From: Planctomycetota bacterium
GTDB lineage: Bacteria > Planctomycetota > SZUA-567 > JAKLDR01
DNA length: 40,536 bases
Reading direction: 5' to 3'
Assembly (NCBI GenBank): GCA_022703445.1
Contig: JAKLDR010000003.1
Location: forward strand, 100,407 to 140,942
Positions within the stretch are counted from its first letter, which is position 1; each line of letters starts with the position of its first letter. Below are positions 8,335 through 17,831 of the stretch, one piece after another. The position numbers and the translations under genes were made by a program. Under the pieces are notes generated by a model. It had not been told where the DNA came from. It saw only the letters and a program-made list of their open reading frames with translations, and did no database searches.

Positions 8335-9312
8335 ATGGACGCCAAATTCGAGCGCGAAACCACCGCGGTGATCGGCGAGGCGATGCACTGCACCGAGATC
8401 GACTGCATCCAGGTCAACCTGGGGCTGCGCTGCAACCAGTCCTGCGGGCACTGCCACCTGGAGGCCTCCCCCGACCGCAGCGAGGCGATGGACTGGCCGG
8501 CGATGGAACTGGTGCTGGAAGCCGCCAGGGCCTCGGACTGCCGGCAGGTGGACATCACCGGGGGCGCGCCCGAGCTGCACCCGCTCCTGCGCCGCTTCAT
8601 CGCCGCGCTCCGCGAGGCCCAGCTGGAGGTCGCGGTGCGGACCAGCTTCACGGCCCTGCTCGAGCCCGGCGCCGAGACGCTCCCGGAGTTCTTCCGTGAG
8701 CACCGGGTGGCCCTGATCGGTTCGCTGCCCTGCTACCTGCAGGCCAATGTCGACGCTCAGCGTGGAGAGGGCACCTACCAGCGAAGCCTCAAGGCCATGC
8801 GGCGGCTCAACGTCCTGGGCTACGGGCGGGAACGCGAGCTCCCGCTGGACCTGGTGCACAACCCGACGGGCCCCTTCCTGCCTCCCAACCAGGAGACGCT
8901 GGAGGCCGACTACCGCCTGGAGCTGGAGCGCAGCTTCGGGCTCTTCTTCACACGCCTGCAGACCGTCACCAACATGCCCATCGGCCGGTTCCTCACCGCT
9001 CTGCGCGCACAGGGGGTCGAGCCCGCCTATCGCCAGATACTGGAGAGCACCTTCAACCCCAACTCCCTTGATGGCCTGATCTGCCGGCACGGGCTGAGCG
9101 TGCGCTGGGACGGAGCCCTGTTCGACTGCGACTTCAACCTGGCGCTGGGGATGGGCGTGCACCACGGCGTGCCGAATCATCTGGACCGCTTCGAGCCCCT
9201 GGAACTGGCGGGCCGGAAGATCGTTACCGGCGCCCACTGTTTCGGCTGCACCGCAGGACACGGCTCAGGGTGCCGAGGAGCGATCTCCGCCGTTGCCGCC
9301 GCGCAGGCCTAG
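8335..9312 (+). CDS. Radical SAM/Cys-rich protein, ArsS-like
   Basis: A 325-residue radical SAM enzyme. The cluster motif is C33-x3-C37-x2-C40 in LRCNQSCGHCH, followed by VDITGGAPELHP. The C-terminal Cys-rich tail CFGCTAGHGSGCRG and the central LDLVHNPTGPFLP match the ArsS family, whose studied members attach the adenosyl carbon to a methylated arsenical in arsenosugar synthesis. No arsM, arsenate reductase or arsenite pump is in this window, so arsenic chemistry is unproven; family members without such neighbours also exist. ATG follows AGAGGAGACGAGCC. The last 48 bp overlap the end of a receiver gene on the other strand, leaving no room for a terminator. Confidence 0.85.
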   Translation: MDAKFERETTAVIGEAMHCTEIDCIQVNLGLRCNQSCGHCHLEASPDRSEAMDWPAMELVLEAARASDCRQVDITGGAPELHPLLRRFIAALREAQLEVAVRTSFTALLEPGAETLPEFFREHRVALIGSLPCYLQANVDAQRGEGTYQRSLKAMRRLNVLGYGRERELPLDLVHNPTGPFLPPNQETLEADYRLELERSFGLFFTRLQTVTNMPIGRFLTALRAQGVEPAYRQILESTFNPNSLDGLICRHGLSVRWDGALFDCDFNLALGMGVHHGVPNHLDRFEPLELAGRKIVTGAHCFGCTAGHGSGCRGAISAVAAAQA

Positions 9313-9783
9313 CGGCCCGCCCAGAACGTCCCGGACCCTCCTGGCCAGTTCGCCGAGGCCGAAGGGCTTCTGGATGAGGGGAGCTCCGGGCCCCATGTTG
9401 CGCCCGTGCCGGATGACCCCCTCGGGGCGCGCGGACATGAACAGCACCTTCAGGCCGGGGCGTGAGGCCGCCATGCGCCGGCAGAGCCGGGCCACGCCCG
9501 TGCCGGGCGGTGGACAGTCAACGAGGACCAGGTCCACGGCACCCCCGGCCTGCCGGAAGACCGCCGCGGCTTCCTTCGTTCCGGAGGCAGCCAGCACCAC
9601 GTACCCGCACCTGGTCAGGCATGCATGGAGGATCGCCCGGACGGCAGCTTCGTCCTCCACGAGCAGAATGGTTGCGGAGCCGGCCGGGGCGGCCGCTGCC
9701 GGGGCCTGATCCGCCGACCCCCGGACGTCCTGGTCCGCGCCGCTGCCGGAACCCAGGCGACACCGGTCGGGCCTGGTCAGCAT
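9265..9783 (-). CDS. Single-domain response regulator receiver
   Basis: A 172-residue protein with a low-complexity N-terminus (~35 residues) and one receiver domain. The acidic pair lies in LLVEDEAAVRA, the phosphoacceptor is D89 in DLVLVDCPPPG, the switch Ser in LFMSARP, and the conserved Lys is K139 in IQKPFGLGEL. No output domain follows, so it would act by protein contact or as a phosphate sink. It resembles the C-terminal receivers of the hybrid kinases at 12573 and 28759 (LFMSG, QKPF/GKPF). Its start overlaps the previous gene by 7 bp, so the two are co-transcribed. The 3' end overlaps the radical SAM gene by 48 bp. Confidence 0.82.
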   Translation of the reverse strand: MLTRPDRCRLGSGSGADQDVRGSADQAPAAAAPAGSATILLVEDEAAVRAILHACLTRCGYVVLAASGTKEAAAVFRQAGGAVDLVLVDCPPPGTGVARLCRRMAASRPGLKVLFMSARPEGVIRHGRNMGPGAPLIQKPFGLGELARRVRDVLGGPLGLRGGNGGDRSSAP

Positions 9784-10217
9784 CCTGGTTGCCCGCCACG
9801 CGCTCCCGCCAGAGCCGTGAGGATCCGCGTGATGGCCTCGTCTTCGGATGGGCTGGCCATGACCGTAACGGCCTCGGCGGTCTCCAGCTCGGCGGGGGAT
9901 TCGTCATCGGCGTCGCCCACCATCAGCACGAGGGTCTGAAGCCTGGTGGCGGCCAGTTCCTGCAGCAGCGCGGCACAGCGCGAGAAGAACTGCCGCACGC
10001 CAACCCTGCAGGAGAAGAACGGTCCGGCCTCGCGATATGCTCCGGCAGCCGAGGCCGTGTCGGCCTCGGCCACCAGGAATCCCTTGGCCTCACACAGCAC
10101 CGCCAGGAATCCACGGGCCACGGGGTCGCGACCCACGACCAGTATCCGCCGGCCCCGTCCTGCCTTTGCGGGCGCGGCGGTCTGGGTGTGAAACCCGCAT
10201 CCAACCCCTGCAGCCAT
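9777..10217 (-). CDS. Degenerate receiver-like protein
   Basis: A 146-residue protein whose residues ~20-60 (RILVVGRDPVARGFLAVLCEAKGF) look like the first strand and helix of a response-regulator receiver. The acidic pair is reduced (GRD), and no clear phosphoacceptor Asp or conserved Lys is visible, so it is probably not phosphorylated in the usual way. The middle part (FFSCRVGVRQFFSRCAALLQEL) resembles no family I can name. The start was set at the ATG preceded by GGAGAGGGAGAGGCC; the frame is open further upstream without a good site. It overlaps the next receiver gene by 7 bp, and a sigma-54-type promoter lies about 60 bp upstream. Confidence 0.6.
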   Translation of the reverse strand: MAAGVGCGFHTQTAAPAKAGRGRRILVVGRDPVARGFLAVLCEAKGFLVAEADTASAAGAYREAGPFFSCRVGVRQFFSRCAALLQELAATRLQTLVLMVGDADDESPAELETAEAVTVMASPSEDEAITRILTALAGARGGQPGC

Positions 10218-10277
10218 GGCCTCTCCCTCTCCGCAACCCCGGGTCCTCAGTGCCCGGCCTGCCTGGCTCCCGACGGT

Positions 10278-10293
10278 AGCAATGCCCGGGCCA
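10278..10293 (-). promoter_or_regulatory. Sigma-54 (-24/-12) promoter for the receiver pair
   Basis: Read on the minus strand the site is TGGCCCGGGCATTGCT. It has GG-N10-GC spacing and differs from TGGCACG-N4-TTGCW at one position. The expected transcript start lies about 50 bp before the ATG at 10217. A sigma-54 activator gene ends about 315 bp upstream of it. Confidence 0.55.
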
Positions 10294-10459
10294 GGAAGCC
10301 CTCTCCCTCCCGGCTGGCTCCCTGACAGAGGGGAACCCCGGCGCCCTGGCGCGCACCGCTGGAATGCCGGGGGCCCGGAGGAAGGAAGGTTGTCTACCAG
10401 TCCGGCCATAAGCGGCGACCAGCCAAGGGGCTGCATCTGATGGCCGGAAACCGACCGTC

Positions 10460-10491
10460 GCAACCGGTTGCCCACAGGCTGCCGGCGGCAG
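10460..10491. other. Two palindromes upstream of the receiver-pair promoter
   Basis: GCAACCGGTTGC (10460-10471) is a perfect 12-bp palindrome. CTGCCG-G-CGGCAG (10479-10491) is a second with one central base. They lie roughly 170-200 bp upstream of the sigma-54-like promoter, a usual distance for activator binding sites. The rest of 10218-10608 holds no convincing gene. Palindromes are not rare in GC-rich DNA, so a role as enhancer sites is a guess. Confidence 0.3.
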
Positions 10492-10608
10492 GCAAGCATC
10501 GGTTCCGCGGGTCAGGGCCCGCGAAGCGTGGAACAGGGGGCAGCAGGCGCGCAGCGGCTGGCGCAAGCCGCGATCCCGGCTGCGCGTCGCCAGTTCATCC
10601 CCGCCTGT

Positions 10609-12570
10609 TCAGCCGCTGTTCTTAGCACCCGCTCCAACAGGCCGTCTGCCAACGGCCTGATGGAGCCCGTACTTGGCTATCTTCTCCCTAAGGGTGACAC
10701 GGGCGATACCGAGGATGGCGGCCGCCCTGGTCTTGTGGCCTCCGGAAGCGTTCAGGGCGGCGACAATGGCTTCCTTCTCGACCTCTTCCAGACTCCTGCC
10801 CCGCAGACCCTGCGCCGGATGCCGGCTGGCGCTCCTTATATCCGGGGGAAGATGCTCGGGCCGCAGGGCCGCCTGGGTCCCGGAGAGAATGATGGCCCGC
10901 TCGACCACGTTGGCCAGCTCCCGGATGTTGCCGGGCCACTCATAGGCCTCCAGGCACCGCAGGGTGTCCGCCGGAAAGTGCTTCCTGCCCTTGAGCGTGA
11001 TCCGGCTGTTCTGCAGGAAATGCCTGGCCAGGAGAGAGATGTCCTCAGGGCGCTCGCGCAGCGGTGGCAGAACGATTGAGAGCACGTTGAGCCGGAAGTA
11101 GAGGTCGGCGCGGAAGCGGCGCCTCCTGACCTCTGCGGCCAGGTCCCGGTTGGTGGCGGCAATGACCCGGATATCCACCTTCTCATCCAGGACCGAGCCC
11201 ACCCGACGGTACTCGCCGCGCTCCAGCACCCGCAGGAGCTTGGACTGCAGTTCCAGCGGCATCTCGCCGACTTCGTCCACGAAGAGCGTGCCGCCGTCGG
11301 CCACCTCCATCAGCCCGGCCTTGGCTTCGGTGGCCCCCGTGAAGGCGCCCTTCTGGTGACCGAAGAGCTCGCTTTCCAGGAGCGAGCCCTGCAGCGCGGC
11401 ACAGTCCATGACCACGAAGGGCTTCTCCGCCCGCGGGCTGTTGGCGTGGATCGCCCGGGCTACCACCTCCTTGCCCGTGCCGCTCGCGCCAAGCAACAGA
11501 ACCGGCGAGGGCGCGCCGGCCGCATCGCTCACGAACTTGCAGATGCGCCCGTGAGCCGCGCCCCTGCCCACCAGCGTCCCCTGCGGGCCGGCCGCGCGCA
11601 GGACGACCTGCGCGTAGTCCTGGGCGCGCCGGGCCTCGTCCTCCATCTGCCGGGCGTGCTGGCGCTGCTCCTCCTGCAGGTGCACGCGGTCGGTGATGTC
11701 CCGGACGACCAGGACCATCTCCGGAACCGCGGCCCCCACGGGCGGCAGGAGCGCGCAGCTCAGGCTGACCGGCACGGTGCCGCCGTCGCACCGCTTGAGG
11801 ATCGCATCGTAGTCGTGGATTTCGCCCCGGCCCAGCGCGCGGCGTAGCCTGGCCGGCTCCCGGTCCGGACCGTCCGCGCCGTCCGCGAAGATGGCCCCCA
11901 GGGGGCGGCCCACCAGCTCCTCGTCGCGGCAGCCGAGGAGTTCCAGTGCCCGCTGATTGCAGATGCGGATGACGTCGTTGCCCGAGACAACCAGCAGGGC
12001 GTCGACCATCGAGGCGATGACGGCCCGGCTCCAGGCCTGCTCATCCCGGAGGGCCTGGCCGGCGACCCGCTCGCGCCCGGCGGCCTCGTCGCCCACGCGC
12101 TTGACCTTGAGCCAGGCACGGACGCGCGCGACGGTCTCGGCCAGGTCCAGCGGCTTGAAGAGGTAGTCGTTGGCGCCCGCCTCGAGCCCCGCGACCACCG
12201 CTTCGCTCTGGTCGGCGTCTTTGACCGCGCCGGTCATGAGCACGATGACCGCGTGGCTCAGTCTCGGCTCCTCGCGGAGCCGCCGCGCCAGCTCCGCGCC
12301 GGTCATCTCCGGCATCATCAGGTCCACCAGGAGGACGTCGGGGCAGCAGGTCCGGACGATCCGGAGGGCCTGGTCCGGGCCGGCGCAGGGCACGGGCAGG
12401 AAACCGGCCCGCTCGAAAGCCCGGCACAGCACCCCGCGCACGTCCGCGTCGTCGTCCACGATGGCGATCAGGGGCACCGCTTGGGGCGCCTCCTGAACCG
12501 GGACCGGAGCCCCGTCCGGGGCTGGACCGGAAGGCACCTCCCCCGCATCGGACATGGGCGGACCGTCCAC
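10609..12570 (-). CDS. Sigma-54-dependent response regulator (REC-PAS-AAA+-Fis)
   Basis: A 653-residue NtrC-class activator. Order of domains: proline-rich N-terminus; receiver (~33-155) with IVDDDADVR and phosphoacceptor D83; PAS (~175-295); sigma-54 interaction AAA+ domain (~325-560) with Walker A GASGTGKE, the sigma-54 contact loop GAFTGA, Walker [11 protein letters not shown] and the arginine-finger region; and a Fis-type helix-turn-helix (~600-640, [20 protein letters not shown]). It should bind upstream sites and open sigma-54 promoters when phosphorylated. The GTG start lies 2 bp after the stop of the hybrid kinase, its likely partner; ATG at 12555 is an alternative. Candidate target promoters are annotated at 10278, 14810, 25128, 25376 and 27597. 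Confidence 0.95.
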   Translation of the reverse strand: MDGPPMSDAGEVPSGPAPDGAPVPVQEAPQAVPLIAIVDDDADVRGVLCRAFERAGFLPVPCAGPDQALRIVRTCCPDVLLVDLMMPEMTGAELARRLREEPRLSHAVIVLMTGAVKDADQSEAVVAGLEAGANDYLFKPLDLAETVARVRAWLKVKRVGDEAAGRERVAGQALRDEQAWSRAVIASMVDALLVVSGNDVIRICNQRALELLGCRDEELVGRPLGAIFADGADGPDREPARLRRALGRGEIHDYDAILKRCDGGTVPVSLSCALLPPVGAAVPEMVLVVRDITDRVHLQEEQRQHARQMEDEARRAQDYAQVVLRAAGPQGTLVGRGAAHGRICKFVSDAAGAPSPVLLLGASGTGKEVVARAIHANSPRAEKPFVVMDCAALQGSLLESELFGHQKGAFTGATEAKAGLMEVADGGTLFVDEVGEMPLELQSKLLRVLERGEYRRVGSVLDEKVDIRVIAATNRDLAAEVRRRRFRADLYFRLNVLSIVLPPLRERPEDISLLARHFLQNSRITLKGRKHFPADTLRCLEAYEWPGNIRELANVVERAIILSGTQAALRPEHLPPDIRSASRHPAQGLRGRSLEEVEKEAIVAALNASGGHKTRAAAILGIARVTLREKIAKYGLHQAVGRRPVGAGAKNSG

Positions 12571-12572
12571 GC

Positions 12573-14492
12573 CTACCCCGCGCCGAGCAGCTCATGCACC
12601 TTGGCGGCAAGGTCGCTGGTGCTGAAGGGCTTCTGGAGGAAAGGCGTGCCGGAGTCGAGCGCCCCGTGGTGGACGATGGCGTCGTCGGTGTAGCCGGACA
12701 TGTAGAGCACCCTCAGGCCCGGCTGAACCCTGCGCAGGCGCTCGGCCAGCGCCGTGCCGCTCATCCCCGGCATGACCACGTCGGTGATGAGCAGGTCCGG
12801 CTTCAGCCCCTCCTCCTCCAACGCGATGAGCGCCTCGCCGCCGTTGGCGGCCGCCCTCACGCGATAGCCGAGCCCGGCCAGCATCCTCTGGAGCAGCTCC
12901 CGGATGGTCAGCTCATCCTCGACGACCAGCACCTGTTCTCCACCACCGCAGGCCGGCACCGGTTCGCGCCTGGCCGGCGGCGTCGGCTCGGCCTCCACGC
13001 GCGGCAGGTAGATCTTGAAGCTGGTGCCCTTGCCAGGCTCGCTGTAGACCCAGATGTTCCCGCCGGACTGCTTGACGATGCCGTAGACCGTCGCCAGGCC
13101 CAGGCCGGCGCCGTGGCCCCGCACCTTGGTCGTGAAGAAGGGCTCGAAGACCCGGCTCTGCGTGGCCTCGTCCATCCCTTCCCCGGTGTCCGAGACGGCG
13201 AGCATGACATACCGGCCGGGCACGACGCTCACGTGGCTCCGGGCGTACTCCGCGTCCAGGTCGACGTTGGCGGTCTCGATGACGAGCTTGCCGCCGTGCG
13301 GCATGGCTTCGCGGGCGTTGACCGCCAGGTTGGTGATGACCTGCTCGATCTGGCCGGGGTCGGCCCTGACCCTGCCCAGGTCGGCGCCCAGCACGGTGGC
13401 GAAATCAACGTCCTCGCCGATCAGCCGCCGGAGCATCTTCCCGATGCCAGCCACCACGGCGTTGAGGTCGAGGACCTCCAGCTGGAGGGGCTGCTTGCGG
13501 CTGAAGGCCAGCAACTGATGGGTGAGCGCCGCCGCCCGCTCGGCGCAGGCCTTGATCTGGGCCAGATCCTTGGCGAGGGGGTCGTCGTCCTTCAGGCTGC
13601 TCTTCATCAGCTCGCAGTAGCCCAGTTGGGCCATGAGGATGTTGTTGTAGTCGTGGGCCACGCCCCCCGCCAGGAGCCCGATGGCCTCCAGCTTCTGCGC
13701 CTGGCGCAGCTGGTTCTCCATCTGCGTGCGTTCGGTGAGGTCGGTCTGCACGTTCAGGATCACCGGCCGGCCTTCCCATTCCGCCGTGCGCGCGTGGACC
13801 CGCAGGGGAAACGCGGAGCCGTCCTTCCGGACGTGCACAACCTCGTAACAGCCTTGTCCGGATGTCTGGATGTGCCGCAGGCGCGCCGGCATCAGCTCCC
13901 GGGCCTCGGCCGACAACAGGTCACGCAGGTTGAGGCGCAGGAACTCCTCCGGCGAATACCCGTGAAGCTCGGAGGCTTTGCGATTGCCGTAGAGGATGCC
14001 GCCGGAGGCGTCGTGCACCACGACCGAGGTAGGCTCCACATCGAGTATGTCGGCCATCAACCGCAGCCGCCCCTTGGCCTGGGCGCGCTCGGTGATGTCG
14101 CGGATGTTGCACTGGATCACCCTGTGGTGGTCCACCATGTAGACGTTGCTGACGAACTCCACCTCGATCCGGCGCCCGTCGGCCGTCTTCATGGGCAGGT
14201 CATCATAGCGGACGTATCCCTTCTCCTGCAGTTCCGCGAAGCTGGCCTGGTTGGCGGCGATATCCCTGAAGAACCCCAGCTCCCAGAGCTGCTTCCCGAG
14301 GAATTGAGCGCGCGAGAACCCCAGCAGGTTGACCAGGAAGGGGTTCACGTCTTCAATCATGCCCGTATTGGCGTCGAGGATCAGGATCCCGTCTTGCGCC
14401 GCCTCGAACAGCCGGCGATAGCGGGTCTCCGAGGCGCGCAGCACCTCCATGAAATTGTCCTGAGGCCTGGGCTTGTGCCTGGTTTTGAGCAT
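12573..14492 (-). CDS. PAS-PAS hybrid sensor histidine kinase with receiver
   Basis: A 639-residue soluble hybrid kinase with no membrane segment. Two PAS domains lie at ~25-140 ([16 protein letters not shown]) and ~150-265. The HisKA helix has H280 in [14 protein letters not shown]. The HATPase domain shows [10 protein letters not shown] (N box), VSDTGEGMD (G1), FEPFFTTK and [13 protein letters not shown] (G2). A C-terminal receiver has D571 in [10 protein letters not shown] and the Lys in QKPFS. It would sense a cytoplasmic signal through PAS and pass phosphate to the adjacent sigma-54 activator, whose gene starts 2 bp after this stop. ATG follows GGGAGAAGCTC; the frame is open for another 68 codons upstream without protein-like sequence. 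Confidence 0.93.
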   Translation of the reverse strand: MLKTRHKPRPQDNFMEVLRASETRYRRLFEAAQDGILILDANTGMIEDVNPFLVNLLGFSRAQFLGKQLWELGFFRDIAANQASFAELQEKGYVRYDDLPMKTADGRRIEVEFVSNVYMVDHHRVIQCNIRDITERAQAKGRLRLMADILDVEPTSVVVHDASGGILYGNRKASELHGYSPEEFLRLNLRDLLSAEARELMPARLRHIQTSGQGCYEVVHVRKDGSAFPLRVHARTAEWEGRPVILNVQTDLTERTQMENQLRQAQKLEAIGLLAGGVAHDYNNILMAQLGYCELMKSSLKDDDPLAKDLAQIKACAERAAALTHQLLAFSRKQPLQLEVLDLNAVVAGIGKMLRRLIGEDVDFATVLGADLGRVRADPGQIEQVITNLAVNAREAMPHGGKLVIETANVDLDAEYARSHVSVVPGRYVMLAVSDTGEGMDEATQSRVFEPFFTTKVRGHGAGLGLATVYGIVKQSGGNIWVYSEPGKGTSFKIYLPRVEAEPTPPARREPVPACGGGEQVLVVEDELTIRELLQRMLAGLGYRVRAAANGGEALIALEEEGLKPDLLITDVVMPGMSGTALAERLRRVQPGLRVLYMSGYTDDAIVHHGALDSGTPFLQKPFSTSDLAAKVHELLGAG

Positions 14493-14624
14493 GAGCTTCT
14501 CCCGCCATGCGGTCCATTGGGGATCACAAGGCGCCAAACAAGAGGGTAACTGCGGAGCGCAGGGCAGCATTCCCGGGTTGTCGGACGCGCCAGTTGCCTG
14601 CCGGCAGATATTCTTTCGGGAACC

Positions 14625-14641
14625 GCAACGCCTTCCGTTGC
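14625..14641. other. Small hairpin in the intergenic region 14493-14882
   Basis: GCAACG-CCTTC-CGTTGC forms a 6-bp perfect stem with a 5-base loop between the kinase gene (minus) and the beta-helix gene (plus). Apart from this and the sigma-54-like promoter at 14810 I see no gene in 14493-14882. An inverted pair ACGGGT/ACCCGT (14761-14766 and 14785-14790) lies just upstream of that promoter. Confidence 0.25.
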
Positions 14642-14809
14642 CGTCATTTGCGGCTTCGTCCGGCAGAAACTCTGCCATCTTCTTAATGGCGGTCATCAGC
14701 AGCGCCGCGCCGCCCTGACACTGAATTCACCTTCGCAGTCCTGCTAACCCGAACCGGACCACGGGTTTGCGCGTCAGTTCCGGCACCCGTTCGCCCGGGG
14801 CTTTGGCAA

Positions 14810-14825
14810 TGGCGCGGGACGTGCT
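14810..14825 (+). promoter_or_regulatory. Sigma-54-like promoter for the beta-helix gene
   Basis: The sequence TGGCGCGGGACGTGCT has GG-N10-GC spacing and two departures from TGGCACG-N4-TTGCW. The predicted transcript start is about 47 bp before the ATG at 14883, close to the geometry of the sites at 10278 and 25128. Confidence 0.45.
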
Positions 14826-14882
14826 CTCTCCGCAGGCCGGAACAGACCGATGGACCCAGCCAGTGAACGTGGAGGGCGAGTG

Positions 14883-17831
14883 ATGATGATGACGCAGAGA
14901 GTCGGACAGCGTGGCGCCGTCGCGGCCGGAGCCATGCTCCTTCTGGGGCTGTGCGTTCTGACGTACTCCGACGCGGCCGCGGCAACGTACTACGTCTCCA
15001 AGGCGGCGGCCGGGGCCAACAACGGAACGTCCTGGGCCAACGCCTGGAGCGAGCTGGATAAGATCGCCTGGCCGGCGATCAGGCCGGGGGACACCATTTA
15101 CCTGGACGGCGGCGCCAGCGGCATGACCTACCGGACCGCGCTGGCCCCGAAGGTCAGCGGCGCGGCCGGCGCGCCCATCCGCGTCTGGCGCTCCGAGGAG
15201 GCCGGCCACAACGGCCCGATCGTCATCTTCGGCGGACGTTCGGCTCTGCTGCCCTACTCCGCGCAGGCCGGCTACACATACCAGACGGCCGGTGTGCTGG
15301 CCTACGGCATCTACTTCGACAACGTCCAGCACATAGAGGTCGACGGCCGTGACTGGATGAAGATCGCCATCTACGGCACGAACGGCCACGGCGTGCGCAT
15401 CAGCAACAGCAACACGGCAGTCGCCGCCGCCGGGAACATCACCGTCAAGAACCTGCACATCTACGACTGCGGCACGGCTTACCAGGCCGGCGGAGTCTGG
15501 TATCCGGACCAGAAGGGCGTGGAGATTCGCGGCAACGGCCACACCATCGAGCGCTGCGTGATCCACGACTGCGGCCAGGACGGCATCCAGGGCCGGAGCG
15601 TCAGCAACTTCACCATGCGGCGCTCGTGGGTCTACAACAGCCGGCCGCACCCGACGGCGACGGGCCTGTCCTTCAACTACACCGCCCACAACGACGGCAT
15701 GCAGATCTTCGACGGCGGAACCATGTCCAACTACCTCTACGAGGACTGCATCATCGGGCCCAACCACAACCAGGCGCTGATCCTCGGCGAGACCAGCGTC
15801 GGCGACGCCGACTACGTCCACAACGTGACCATCCGCAACAGCCTGCTGATCGGCAACATGGGCGACTACCAGTGGCAGGGCGCACTGGAGAAGACCGCCG
15901 GCAACAACTGGGTAATCGACGGCTGCACCTTCGTCGGCCACAAGCCGCCCAACAAGACGGAGACCAACTGCACCGTGCTGCGCGGCACCGGCCACAGCTT
16001 CAAGAACAGCATCTTCTACGGCGGCCGGGTGATGCGCACCGAGATCACCGAGACCCACGCCAACAACATGCAGTACCCGGCCCCGTCGGCCATCGGCGGC
16101 GGACTGACCGTGGGCGCGGTGGCCGATCCGGCCTTCGCCAAGGGGGCCTTCAAGCACCTCGGCGCCGACGCCGGCGCCATCCCGGACCCCCTGGTCTTCG
16201 CCAGCGACTGGGACTTCACGCCCAAGAACGCCGCCGCCGGCACCATGGGCACCAAGCTGGTGACCACCGCCGCCTTCTTCGGCCAGGCCCCGCCCAAGCC
16301 CAACCAGCCCCCGGCGGTGGGCCTGACCGCCCCGGCCGGCGGGGCGGCCTTCACGGCGCCGGCCTCCGTCGCCATCAGCGCCAGCGCCTCCGACCCGGAC
16401 GGCACGGTCGCCAAGGTGGAGTTCTTCGCGGGCGCCACCAAGCTGGGAGAGGACGCTGCGGCGCCCTACGCCCTGACCTGGGCAGGCGTTCCGGCCGGGA
16501 CCTACGTACTGACCGCCCGGGCCACCGACAACGCCGGCGCGGCGACGGTCTCCGCCCCGGTGAGCATCACGGTCCGGTCCGTCAACCAGCCCCCGGCGGT
16601 GAGCCTGACCGCCCCGGCGGCCGGAGTGGCACTCAATGCCCCGGCCTCGGTGACCATGGCCGCCAGCGCCTCCGACCCGGACGGCACGGTCGCCAAGGTG
16701 GAGTTCTACTCGGGGGCCACCAAGCTGGGTGAGGATCTCGCCGCGCCCTACACCCTGACCTGGGCCAACGTCCCGGCCGGGAGCTACGCCCTGACCGCCA
16801 GGGCCACTGACAACTCCGGCGCGGCGACGACCTCCGCTGCGGTGGCGATCAAGGTCAACGCCCTGCCTGCAGTGAGCATCACCGCTCCGGTCGACGGCAC
16901 CAAACTCGGCGCTCCGGGACCGGTCACCATCACCGCGGCCGCCTCCGATGCGGACGGCACGGTCGCCAAGGTTGAGTTCCTGGTTGACGGCACCAAGCTC
17001 GGCGAGAGCGCGGCAGCGCCGTACGGCTTGGTCTGGAATCCGGCCCCGGCCGGCACCCATGTGCTGCTCGCAAGGGCCACCGACAACTCCGGGGCCACGG
17101 CCACCTCGGCAGCGGTCACGCTGAAGGTCAACGCCCCGCCGATGGTCAGCATCGGCCAGCCCGCGGACGGCGCGGCCCTCAGCGTCGGCGCCGCCATGAC
17201 CATCGCGGCCGACGCCGCCGATCCGGACGGACCGGTGACCGACGTGGAGTTCTTCGTGAACGACCAGTCGATAGGTCGGGTTTCCGGCGCGCCCTTCGAG
17301 CTGAGCTACACGCCGCAGACGGTCGGCAGGATCGTGCTCACCGCCCGGGCCACCGACGACTTCGGGGCCACCGCCACCTCGGCACCCGTGACCGTCGAGG
17401 TGGTCCTCGGTGGACTTTGGTGGGAGGCCGAGAACTGCCAGCTCAGCGGGCCCTTCGCCATCGCCAACGGCGCGATCTCGCAACCGGTGCAGACGGTGGA
17501 CCCGCTCAAGGGTGGGCGCGCCGTCTACAAGTTCAATCTCGCCGCGGCCGGCAACTACGTGGTCAAGGCGCTGGTCAGCGCGCCCAACACCGCCGCCAAC
17601 TCGCTGTTCGTCAACATCGACGGCGAGCCCGCGTCGCCGGGGATGGCCTGGGACATTCCGGTGACCACGGGCAGCCAGGAGCGGCTGGCCTCCTGGCGCG
17701 GCACCGGCACCGTCGATGCCAACCAGTACGCGCCCAAGGTCTTCGCCCTGGCCGCCGGACCGCACACCCTGATCGTGGTCGGGCGGGAGGCCAACGTCCT
17801 GATAGACAAGATAGGAGTCGAGAAGCGCTAG
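14883..17831 (+). CDS. Secreted right-handed beta-helix protein with four Ig-like repeats and C-terminal carbohydrate-binding-like domain
   Basis: A 982-residue exported protein. A signal peptide (basic start, then AVAAGAMLLLGLCVL, cleavage near the DAAAA stretch at ~30-35) is followed by TYYVSKAAAGANNGTSWANA, the usual opening of DUF1565-type parallel beta-helix proteins. Helix repeats (HIEVDGRDW, ITVKNLHIYD, HTIERCVIHDCGQDGI, VTIRNSLLIGN) run to about residue 470. Four Ig-like repeats of 91-94 residues (~473-839) share SDPDGTVAKVEFF and LTARATDN. A C-terminal jelly-roll-like domain (~840-982, WWEAENCQL to VLIDKIGVEKR) resembles carbohydrate-binding modules. No PEP-CTERM or other sorting tail is present. 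The ATG follows GGAGGGCGAG. Likely role: binding or cleaving an extracellular glycan; catalytic residues were not identified. Confidence 0.85.
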   Translation: MMMTQRVGQRGAVAAGAMLLLGLCVLTYSDAAAATYYVSKAAAGANNGTSWANAWSELDKIAWPAIRPGDTIYLDGGASGMTYRTALAPKVSGAAGAPIRVWRSEEAGHNGPIVIFGGRSALLPYSAQAGYTYQTAGVLAYGIYFDNVQHIEVDGRDWMKIAIYGTNGHGVRISNSNTAVAAAGNITVKNLHIYDCGTAYQAGGVWYPDQKGVEIRGNGHTIERCVIHDCGQDGIQGRSVSNFTMRRSWVYNSRPHPTATGLSFNYTAHNDGMQIFDGGTMSNYLYEDCIIGPNHNQALILGETSVGDADYVHNVTIRNSLLIGNMGDYQWQGALEKTAGNNWVIDGCTFVGHKPPNKTETNCTVLRGTGHSFKNSIFYGGRVMRTEITETHANNMQYPAPSAIGGGLTVGAVADPAFAKGAFKHLGADAGAIPDPLVFASDWDFTPKNAAAGTMGTKLVTTAAFFGQAPPKPNQPPAVGLTAPAGGAAFTAPASVAISASASDPDGTVAKVEFFAGATKLGEDAAAPYALTWAGVPAGTYVLTARATDNAGAATVSAPVSITVRSVNQPPAVSLTAPAAGVALNAPASVTMAASASDPDGTVAKVEFYSGATKLGEDLAAPYTLTWANVPAGSYALTARATDNSGAATTSAAVAIKVNALPAVSITAPVDGTKLGAPGPVTITAAASDADGTVAKVEFLVDGTKLGESAAAPYGLVWNPAPAGTHVLLARATDNSGATATSAAVTLKVNAPPMVSIGQPADGAALSVGAAMTIAADAADPDGPVTDVEFFVNDQSIGRVSGAPFELSYTPQTVGRIVLTARATDDFGATATSAPVTVEVVLGGLWWEAENCQLSGPFAIANGAISQPVQTVDPLKGGRAVYKFNLAAAGNYVVKALVSAPNTAANSLFVNIDGEPASPGMAWDIPVTTGSQERLASWRGTGTVDANQYAPKVFALAAGPHTLIVVGREANVLIDKIGVEKR
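16301..17400 (+). repeat. Four tandem Ig-like coding repeats
   Basis: Units begin near 16301, 16583, 16854 and 17127 (offsets 282, 271 and 273 bp). Units 1 and 2 are almost identical at DNA level over a stretch of about 45 bp (around 16381 and 16667), which points to recent duplication, while units 3 and 4 have diverged more. The repeats encode spacer domains between the beta-helix and the C-terminal binding domain. Confidence 0.8.
17729..17831 (+). repeat. 103-bp direct repeat, copy 1 (3' end of the beta-helix gene)
   Basis: The last 103 bp of the beta-helix gene, including its stop, recur 302 bp downstream at 18031-18133. I count six mismatches between the copies. This copy is the intact gene end. 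Confidence 0.9.

Noticed and set aside
12594..14549. Long open frame on the plus strand across the hybrid kinase
   Set aside because: It is the antisense of a clear PAS-HisKA-HATPase-receiver protein; its own translation matches nothing.
14727..17765. Very long open frame on the strand opposite the beta-helix gene
   Set aside because: It is a product of high GC and codon periodicity. The translation is low-complexity Gly/Arg/Val/Asp, while the plus strand has a signal peptide, helix repeats and Ig repeats.
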